Positions 57,844 through 64,000 of a DNA stretch of 64,000 bases are shown here, piece by piece. Source of the DNA: Ottowia testudinis (GTDB lineage: Bacteria > Pseudomonadota > Gammaproteobacteria > Burkholderiales > Burkholderiaceae_C); contig NZ_CP071796.1 of the NCBI RefSeq assembly GCF_017498525.1, positions 2,418,001 through 2,482,000 on the forward strand, written 5' to 3'. Under the pieces are notes generated by a model. It was not told the origin of the DNA, did not search any database, and saw nothing but the letters and a program-made list of their open reading frames with translations. Position 1 is the stretch's first letter. Each line of letters starts with the position of its first letter. Position numbers and translations under genes: made by a program.

Positions 57844-60366
57844 ATGCAGTCCGACTCCCTTGCCACCCTGCTCGACGCTGGGCCACCTCAGCCATGGTGG
57901 CAGCGGCCATTTCGCGGCCAGGACCGCATCGCACACCTGGCTCCGCTGGCGGCGGTACTGCTGTTTCTGGTGGCCATCGTGCTGGCGTTCTGGTACCTGC
58001 GCATCGAGGAGATGCGGCGCGAGCAGGAAGCCGTCAAACGCGACGTCGAATACAGCCAGCAGCGCCTGCGCTTGCGCCTGCTGGAGCGCCAGGAGCAGCT
58101 CATGCGCCTGGCGCGCGACATGGCCGACCGTGAGCTAAGCACGCTGCAATTCGACATCCGCGCCGAATCGCTGGTGTCGCAGTACCCCGAGCTGATGGCG
58201 CTCAGCTGGGTGGATGCCGAGAGGCGGCTGCGCGCCACGCAATCCTCGCCCAGCGTCTCGCCGCTGCGCCAATGGGTGACCGACGGCCGCATCAAGGCCG
58301 GCGAGGTGGATGAGGGCTTTAGCCTGGCACGCGACCTGCGCCAGCCGGTGTATGCCCAGCCGATGGCTGTAAAGGACGCCGAGCCGGTACTCTATTTGTA
58401 CGTGCCGATCACCCCGCGCGCGCAATTCGGCGGGGCGCTGCTGGTCGAATACTCGGTCGAAGGCCTGCTGCGCTATGGCGTGCCGTCCGATGTGCTGGCC
58501 AAGTACGCGGTCGCGTTGATGGACGCCAAGGGCAAACTGCTGGCCGGCCAAAGCATCCCCGAGCGTCCGGGCCTGTCGGAACGCCTGCCCTGGACCGGCA
58601 AGGTCAACGAATTCGAGACGCCCGTATCGCTGGTCGGCAACGGCCTGGTGTTGCGGGCGCAGGCCTGGCGCACCTCGCAGGGCGTGGTGGGCGGCACGCT
58701 GTTCTGGCTGGTCGCCGTGTTGGCCGCCATGACGACCTGGATGCTGATCGCCAACTGGCGCCAGTCGCAGCGCCGCCAGCAGGCACAGCACGCGCTGCAG
58801 GCCGAGACCAGCTTTCGCCGCGCGATGGAAAACTCCATGCTCACCGGCATGCGCGCGCTCGACCTGGAAGGGCGCATCATCTACGTCAACCCCGCGTTCT
58901 GCCAGATGACCGGCTGGAGCGAGGAAGAGTTGATCGGCCAATCCGAGCCCTTCTCCTACTGGCCGCTCGAAGACCGCGATGAACTGGCGGCCCGCCTGAC
59001 CGACGAGTTGGGCGGCCTGGCCGACCCGGCCGGTTTTCAGATGCGCGTCAAGCGCAAGGACGGCTCGGTGTTCGACGCCCGCCTGTATGTCTCGCCACTG
59101 ATCGACGCCGTCGGCAAGCAGACCGGCTGGATGGCCTCGATGACCGACATCACCGAGCCCAACCGCGTGCGGCGCCAGCTCTCGGCGTCATACGAGCGTT
59201 TCACCACCGTGCTGGAAGCGCTCGACGCCTCGGTTTCCGTGGCGCCGCTGGGCAGCGAGGAACTGCTGTTCGCCAACAAGCTGTACCGCCAATGGTTTGG
59301 CGGCACCACCGAAGGCCACCTGAAGCTGGTGGTGCGCGCCGGCACGCCCGAGACACAACTGTCGGAGGAAGGCCTGGACACCGTCGACTCCTTTGTGGGG
59401 CTGCCGCTGGACAGCATCGCCACCGCCCCCCTCGCAGAGCACGCCGAGGTGTATGTCGAGCGGTTGGACAAATGGCTCGAGGTGCGGTCGCGCTACCTGA
59501 ACTGGGTCGACGGCCGGCTAGCGCAGATGGTCATCGCCACCGACATCACGGCGCGCCACCAAGCGGACGAACTGGCCGCCGCTCAGGCCGAACGCGCGCA
59601 GACCGCCAGCCGCCTGATCACCATGGGCGAGATGGCCTCCAGCGTGGCGCACGAGCTGAACCAGCCGCTGACGGCCATCAGCAACTACTGCACTGGCATG
59701 ATCTCGCGCATCAAGGGCGGCAGCATCAGCCAGGACGATTTGCTGGGCGCGCTCGAAAAGACCGCGCGCCAGGCGCAACGCGCCGGCCAGGTGGTGCAGC
59801 ACATCCGCAGCTTCGTCAAGCGCAGCGAGCCGCGCCGGCAGTGGGCCGAGGTGCCCGCCATGGTCGATCAGGTGGTCGAATTGGCCGAGATCGACCTGCG
59901 CCGCCGCCAGGTACGCCTGACCCACCACGTGGCGCCCGGCCTGCCGGCGCTGCATGTCGACCCGATTCTGATCGAGCAGGTGCTGGTCAACCTGATCAAG
60001 AACGGCGCCGAATCCATCGACGTCGCGCAGCGCGCCACCAGCAATCGGCTGGTGGATGTGCGCGTGACGCAGCGCGACATAGATCTGCAGCCGGTGGTGC
60101 AGTTCAGCGTCACCGACAGCGGGCGCGGCTTGTCGGCCGAAGCGCTCGAGCGGCTGTACGAAGCCTTCTTCTCGACCAAGAACGACGGCCTGGGCATCGG
60201 CCTCAATCTGTGCCGCTCCATCGTCGAGTCGCATCAGGGCCGGATCCAGGCGGAGAACCTCTACAATGCCGGCCAAGTCGTGGGCTGCCGCTTCAGTTTT
60301 TGGATTCCGGCCGGCCCGGTGCAGGGCGCCAGTCCGTCCGACAACCCCTCCAAGGCAATGGCATGA
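57844..60366 (+). CDS. Membrane PAS-domain sensor histidine kinase
   Basis: 840 residues. TM1 about 30-50 (LAPLAAVLLFLVAIVLAFWYL), periplasmic sensor region to about 280, TM2 (GTLFWLVAVLAAMTTWMLI), PAS domain about 320-440 (AMENSMLTGMRALDLEGRIIYVNPAFCQMTGWSEEEL), a second PAS-like region, then the kinase core: H box SSVAHELNQPLTAISNYCTGM near 605, N box LIKNGAESID, G1 DSGRGLS and G2 DGLGIGLNLCRSIV. The layout resembles DctB/FixL-type kinases. The ligand is unknown. Its stop overlaps the response regulator start (ATGA). Confidence 0.93.
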   Translation: MQSDSLATLLDAGPPQPWWQRPFRGQDRIAHLAPLAAVLLFLVAIVLAFWYLRIEEMRREQEAVKRDVEYSQQRLRLRLLERQEQLMRLARDMADRELSTLQFDIRAESLVSQYPELMALSWVDAERRLRATQSSPSVSPLRQWVTDGRIKAGEVDEGFSLARDLRQPVYAQPMAVKDAEPVLYLYVPITPRAQFGGALLVEYSVEGLLRYGVPSDVLAKYAVALMDAKGKLLAGQSIPERPGLSERLPWTGKVNEFETPVSLVGNGLVLRAQAWRTSQGVVGGTLFWLVAVLAAMTTWMLIANWRQSQRRQQAQHALQAETSFRRAMENSMLTGMRALDLEGRIIYVNPAFCQMTGWSEEELIGQSEPFSYWPLEDRDELAARLTDELGGLADPAGFQMRVKRKDGSVFDARLYVSPLIDAVGKQTGWMASMTDITEPNRVRRQLSASYERFTTVLEALDASVSVAPLGSEELLFANKLYRQWFGGTTEGHLKLVVRAGTPETQLSEEGLDTVDSFVGLPLDSIATAPLAEHAEVYVERLDKWLEVRSRYLNWVDGRLAQMVIATDITARHQADELAAAQAERAQTASRLITMGEMASSVAHELNQPLTAISNYCTGMISRIKGGSISQDDLLGALEKTARQAQRAGQVVQHIRSFVKRSEPRRQWAEVPAMVDQVVELAEIDLRRRQVRLTHHVAPGLPALHVDPILIEQVLVNLIKNGAESIDVAQRATSNRLVDVRVTQRDIDLQPVVQFSVTDSGRGLSAEALERLYEAFFSTKNDGLGIGLNLCRSIVESHQGRIQAENLYNAGQVVGCRFSFWIPAGPVQGASPSDNPSKAMA

Positions 60367-60977
60367 GTCTGATTCCGAAGCGTGGCACGGTGTACGTGGT
60401 CGACGACGACGAAGCGGTGCGCGATTCGGTCCAGTGGCTGCTCGAAGGCCAGGATTTCCGGGTGCGCAGCTTCGAATCGTCGGAAGTTTTTCTGGCCCGC
60501 TACGACCCCCGCGAAGTGGCCTGCCTGATCGTCGACATCCGCATGGACGGCATGAGCGGGCTCGAGTTGCAAGACCGTTTGATCGAGCGCAATTCGCCTC
60601 TGCCGGTGGCCTTCATCACGGGCCACGGCGACGTGCCGCTGGCGGTCGACACCATGAAGAAAGGCGCCATGGATTTCATCCAGAAGCCTTTCAAGGAAGA
60701 GCAGCTGGTGCCGCTGGTCGAGCGCATGCTGGAGCAGGCCCGCGCCAGTTTCGCCGAGCACCAGCAAGCCGCCAGCCGCGAGGCGTTGCTCGCCAAGCTC
60801 ACCGGCCGCGAGGCGCAGGTGCTCGAGCGCATCGTCGCCGGCCGCCTGAACAAGCAGATCGCCGACGATCTGGGCATCAGCATCAAGACGGTGGAGGCGC
60901 ACCGCGCCAACATCATGGAAAAGCTGGGCGCCAACACGGTGGCCGACCTGCTGAAGATCGCGCTGGGGCAAAAATGA
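60363..60977 (+). CDS. FixJ/NarL-type response regulator
   Basis: 204 residues. Receiver domain with acidic pocket VYVVDDDEAVRD, phospho-acceptor Asp in LIVDIRMDGMSG, Thr in FITGHGDVPLA and Lys in FIQKPFKEEQL; then a LuxR-type HTH (LTGREAQVLERIVAGRLNKQIADDLGISIKTVEAHRANIMEKLG). It should be phosphorylated by the kinase encoded just upstream. Targets are not shown by the sequence. Confidence 0.95.
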   Translation: MSLIPKRGTVYVVDDDEAVRDSVQWLLEGQDFRVRSFESSEVFLARYDPREVACLIVDIRMDGMSGLELQDRLIERNSPLPVAFITGHGDVPLAVDTMKKGAMDFIQKPFKEEQLVPLVERMLEQARASFAEHQQAASREALLAKLTGREAQVLERIVAGRLNKQIADDLGISIKTVEAHRANIMEKLGANTVADLLKIALGQK

Positions 60978-60979
60978 CA

Positions 60980-61245
60980 TCCCCCCTGAGTCGCCTGCGG
61001 CGCCTTCCCCCCAGGGGGACGACGCTAGCGCTCGGGGGAACCCCGAGCGCGGCGTCCGCGAATGGCCTGCTCCGCGGCCTTCTGATGGGCTTGCTGCGCA
61101 GCCCGTTATTGCTCCCTCCTTGCGCTACCACGCAAACATACCGCGTGCGGGAGAAGGGTTGGGGTGAGGGCCGGCGCTGCGCTCCTCTACTTCGTATTTG
61201 ATAGCTGCTCACGCTTGATGAACGGGCGCCAGCGGCCTTTTTTTC
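60980..61245. repeat. Mixed repeats between the response regulator and folD
   Basis: In order: a CCTTCCCCCCAGGGGGACGA-type palindrome with CTCGGGGGAACCCCGAG and CCTGCTCCGCGGCC (to about 61085), a decayed 'GGGAGAAGGGTTGGGGTGAGGG' unit (to 61165) and a Comamonadaceae hairpin repeat (61201-61238). No gene seen. Confidence 0.75.
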
Positions 61246-61261
61246 TTGGAAATTGAATCCC

Positions 61262-62116
61262 ATGACGGCACACCTGATCGATGGCAATGCGCTGGCGCAG
61301 CAGGTGCGCGGCGAAGTGGCGCGCCGAGTGACCGCGCTCAAGGATCGCGGCGTGCAGCCTTACCTGGCGGTGATCCTGGTCGGCGACGACCCGGCGAGCC
61401 AGGTCTATACCCGTAACAAGGTGGCCGACAGCGAACAGACGGGGCTCAAAGCCACGCTGGAGCGCTACCCCGCCGATTTACCTGAGGCCGCTCTGCTGGC
61501 GCGCATCGCGGCGCTGAACGCCGACGACAGCGTGCACGGCATCCTGGTGCAACTGCCATTGCCGCCTCACATGGACAGCCACGGCGTCATCGAGGCGATT
61601 GCGCCGCACAAGGACGTGGACGGCTTTCACGTCGCCTCGGCCGGCGCGCTGATGGTCGGCCAGCCCGGCTTTCGTCCCTGCACGCCGTATGGCTGCATGA
61701 AGATGCTCGAATCGATCGGCATGAAGGATTTGAAGGGCAAGCACGCCGTCGTTATCGGCCGCAGCAACATCGTCGGCAAGCCGATGGCGCTGATGCTGCT
61801 GGCGGCCAACGCCACCGTCACCGTGTGCCACAGCGGCACGCCCGATTTGAAGGCGCAGACGCTGCAAGGCGACATCGTGGTCGCCGCCGTCGGCAAGCGC
61901 AACGTGCTCACGGCGGACATGGTCAAGCCCGGCGCGGTGGTGATCGACGTCGGCATGAACCGTGATGACGCGGGCAAACTGTGTGGCGACGTCGACTTTG
62001 CCGGTTTAAAAGAGGTCGCCGGCTGGATCACCCCGGTGCCCGGCGGCGTCGGCCCCATGACGCGGGCCATGCTGCTGGTCAACACGATTGAGGCGGCCGA
62101 GCGGGCGACGGGTTGA
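61262..62116 (+). CDS. folD: Methylenetetrahydrofolate dehydrogenase / cyclohydrolase
   Basis: 284 residues. The N-terminal substrate domain has [24 protein letters not shown] with the catalytic Lys, [28 protein letters not shown]; the NADP domain has [30 protein letters not shown]. The C-terminus [19 protein letters not shown] is standard. It interconverts methylene-, methenyl- and formyl-tetrahydrofolate. The ATG at 61262 was chosen; an upstream TTG is less likely. Confidence 0.96.
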   Translation: MTAHLIDGNALAQQVRGEVARRVTALKDRGVQPYLAVILVGDDPASQVYTRNKVADSEQTGLKATLERYPADLPEAALLARIAALNADDSVHGILVQLPLPPHMDSHGVIEAIAPHKDVDGFHVASAGALMVGQPGFRPCTPYGCMKMLESIGMKDLKGKHAVVIGRSNIVGKPMALMLLAANATVTVCHSGTPDLKAQTLQGDIVVAAVGKRNVLTADMVKPGAVVIDVGMNRDDAGKLCGDVDFAGLKEVAGWITPVPGGVGPMTRAMLLVNTIEAAERATG

Positions 62117-62419
62117 CGGATCGAGGCTCGCCTTCGTTTGCGCATCAAAACCGGGGCTTGCGCTTGTCCAACTTGCGCAAGCAGCTATGGTTTTTGATGT
62201 TTTCTTGAACGCAAAGGTCGCAAAGATCGCGCAGAAGCCGCAAAAAAAACCATCAAGAAAAACTTCTGCGACTTTTGCGAGACCTCTGCGTACTTTGCGT
62301 TCAAAGGTATTCGGCTCAGCATGAAAAACGGCTCTTCTCGGCACGCACCAAGCGCAAACAGCTATCAATTTGATATCACGCCGCTTGACAATCACCGCCC
62401 TGCCCCCAACTGACGCGCC
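62117..62419. repeat. Repeat-filled gap between folD and prlC
   Basis: 303 bp without a gene. A reverse Comamonadaceae repeat (about 62155-62195), an inverted heptad repeat (gaacgcaaaggtcgcaaag at 62207-62225 pairing with actttgcgttc at 62291-62301, with cttctgcgacttttgcga between) and a partial reverse hairpin repeat (62345-62372) follow each other. Confidence 0.75.
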
Positions 62420-64000
62420 ATGGCCAATCCCCTCCTCGACTTCTCCGACCTGCCCATGTTCGACCAGGTTCGCCCCGAACACGTGGCGCCCGCCATCGAC
62501 CAGTTGCTGGCCGAATCCGACACCGCGCTCGAAGCCGCCGTGGCGCCCGATCTGCCCGCCGACTGGGCCACGCTGGCGCGCACGCTCGACGTGGTGACGG
62601 AAAAACTCGGCCGCGCCTGGGGCGTGGTCGGCCACCTGAACGCCGTCATGGATACGCCCGAGCTGCGTGCCGCCTACAACGCCGCGCTGCCCAAGGTGAC
62701 CGAGTTCTGGACGCGGCTCGGCAGTGACGAGCGCCTGTACGCCAAGTACAAGGCCATCGACCCCGCTGCGCTGAACGCCGAGCAGCGCCAGGCGCACAAG
62801 AACGCGCTGCGCGGCTTCGTGCTAGGCGGCGCCGAGTTGCAAGGCACCGCGAAAGAGCGCTACGCCGCCATCCAGGAAGAACAAGCGGCCCTCAGCCAGA
62901 AATTCAGCGAAAACGCGCTCGACGCCACCGATGGTTACGCCTACTACGCGACTGAAAGCGAGTTGGACGGCGTGCCGCCCGACGTTAAGGCCGCCGCCGG
63001 CGCCGCCGCCGAGGCCGACGGCCAGCCGGGCTACAAGCTGACGCTGAAGCTGCCCAGCTACCTGCCCGTGATGCAGTTCGCCCACAGCAGCGCGCTGCGC
63101 CAGCGCCTGTACCGCGCCTACGTCACCCGCGCCTCGGATCAAGCCGAAGGCGATGGCATCAAGCACGACAACGCGCCGCTGATCAAAGACATCCTGATGC
63201 TGCGGCGTGAAGAGGCGCAACTGCTCGGCTACGCCAACTTCGGCGAAGTCTCGGTCGTGCCCAAGATGGCCGATTCGCCGAAACAGGTGGTCGATTTCTT
63301 GCGCCAGCTCGCCGCCAAGGCCAAGCCCTATGCCGAGCGCGACATCGCCGACCTGCGCGCCTTCGCCAGGGACGAATTGAAGCTGGCCGACCCCCAGCCC
63401 TGGGACTGGCCCTACATCAGCGAAAAGCTGAAAGAAGCGCGCTACGCCTTCAGTGAGCAAGAGGTCAAGCAATACTTCCAGGCGCCCAAGGTGCTGCAAG
63501 GCCTGTTCAAGATCGTCGAGACGCTGTTCGAGGTCGCCATCCGCCCAGGCAGCGCGCCAGTATGGCACCCGTCGGTCGAGTTCTACCGCATCGAGCGCGA
63601 CGGAAAGCTCTTGGGCCAGTTCTACCTCGACCCCGGCGCGCGCACCGGCAAACGCGGCGGCGCCTGGATGGACGACGTGCGGGCCCGCTGGCTGCGCCCG
63701 GATACCGACAAGCTGCAAACCCCGGTCGCGCAACTGGTGTGCAACTTTGCCGAAGGCGTTGACGGCAAGCCGCCACTGCTGACGCACGACGACGTCATCA
63801 CGCTGTTCCACGAATTCGGCCACGGCCTGCACCACATGCTGACGCAGGTGAACGAGCACGACGTCTCGGGCATCAGCGGCGTCGAATGGGACGCGGTGGA
63901 ACTGCCCAGCCAGTTCATGGAAAACTTTTGCTGGGAATGGGATGTGCTCAAGCACATGACGGCCCACGTCGACACCGGCGAGCCGCTGCCGCGCGCGCTG
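62420..64000 (+). CDS. prlC: Oligopeptidase A (M3 metallopeptidase), cut by window edge
   Basis: First 527 codons; the usual protein is about 680. It begins MANPLLDFSDLPMFDQVRPEHVAPAID, typical of PrlC/OpdA. The zinc motif HEFGHGLHH (HExxH) is near residue 470, followed by SGVEWDAVELPSQFMENF with the third zinc ligand Glu region. A cytoplasmic oligopeptidase that degrades short peptides, including cleaved signal peptides. No frameshift is seen up to the edge. Confidence 0.95.
   Translation, partial: MANPLLDFSDLPMFDQVRPEHVAPAIDQLLAESDTALEAAVAPDLPADWATLARTLDVVTEKLGRAWGVVGHLNAVMDTPELRAAYNAALPKVTEFWTRLGSDERLYAKYKAIDPAALNAEQRQAHKNALRGFVLGGAELQGTAKERYAAIQEEQAALSQKFSENALDATDGYAYYATESELDGVPPDVKAAAGAAAEADGQPGYKLTLKLPSYLPVMQFAHSSALRQRLYRAYVTRASDQAEGDGIKHDNAPLIKDILMLRREEAQLLGYANFGEVSVVPKMADSPKQVVDFLRQLAAKAKPYAERDIADLRAFARDELKLADPQPWDWPYISEKLKEARYAFSEQEVKQYFQAPKVLQGLFKIVETLFEVAIRPGSAPVWHPSVEFYRIERDGKLLGQFYLDPGARTGKRGGAWMDDVRARWLRPDTDKLQTPVAQLVCNFAEGVDGKPPLLTHDDVITLFHEFGHGLHHMLTQVNEHDVSGISGVEWDAVELPSQFMENFCWEWDVLKHMTAHVDTGEPLPRAL

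Overview
The window looks like chromosomal DNA of a GC-rich betaproteobacterium of the family Comamonadaceae (Acidovorax/Ottowia/Comamonas-like). The evidence is gene content typical of that group and about twenty copies of a short intergenic hairpin repeat (core 'tagctgctcgcgctt...aagcgctgg.ggcc') that is common in these genomes. No rRNA, tRNA or CRISPR array was seen.

Layout. 1-3378 (minus): parE, a lytic transglycosylase and the start of parC. 3528-12873 (minus): an operon for a molybdenum hydroxylase of the form-II CO-dehydrogenase-like/xanthine dehydrogenase family (coxS, coxL, coxM, MoxR ATPase, coxE, coxG, xdhC, and a MocA-type cytidylyltransferase). Two directly repeated IS200-type elements lie upstream of and inside this operon. 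13760-23225: argA, a GlsB-like protein, dsbB, an FMN reductase, an IclR regulator followed by a metallo-hydrolase/FAD monooxygenase/DUF2783 catabolic set, and a membrane protein. 23298-31052: a mobile, repeat-rich accessory region with two same-length (1217-bp), apparently identical IS110-type elements in inverted orientation. Each is inserted in the terminal CCTAC of a REP palindrome and appears to encode a bridge RNA. Between them lie a rhomboid protease, a YbjQ protein, a vapBC pair and a secreted protein with an 11-C tract; beyond them is a REP-associated tyrosine transposase (RAYT) in its REP array. 30947-44904: housekeeping genes (metY, yggX, mnmC, a branched-chain amino acid binding protein, holC, pepA, lptF/lptG, a sirohydrochlorin chelatase-like protein, a CysB-like regulator, an aminotransferase). 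44928-50476: an accessory island, in part AT-richer, with a TIR-type defence effector broken by one in-frame TGA, two PIN-toxin modules (one between 94-bp direct repeats), an RlmI-like methyltransferase, a decayed IS605-type transposase and a lipoprotein. 50515-57654 (minus): aceE-aceF-DUF4253-lpdA, the pyruvate dehydrogenase operon. 57844-64000: a sensor kinase/response regulator pair, folD and a 3'-truncated oligopeptidase A gene.

How the parts work together. The cox-type operon holds the three enzyme subunits and the maturation factors (MoxR/CoxE chaperone pair, XdhC, cytidylyltransferase) needed for one molybdenum hydroxylase. The pyruvate dehydrogenase genes encode all three subunits, with an uncharacterised DUF4253 gene between E2 and E3. 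metY, the CysB-like regulator and the chelatase all point to sulfur metabolism.

The most notable signals are: (1) the non-coding 5' part of both IS110 copies contains target-guide and donor-guide segments that match the REP target and the element's own ends, arranged as in bridge RNAs; (2) a C11 tract separates a well-placed RBS/ATG from the reading frame of a secreted protein, so the gene may be phase variable; (3) a TIR effector is interrupted by a single stop; (4) mobile hairpin repeats have been taken up in frame by several housekeeping proteins.
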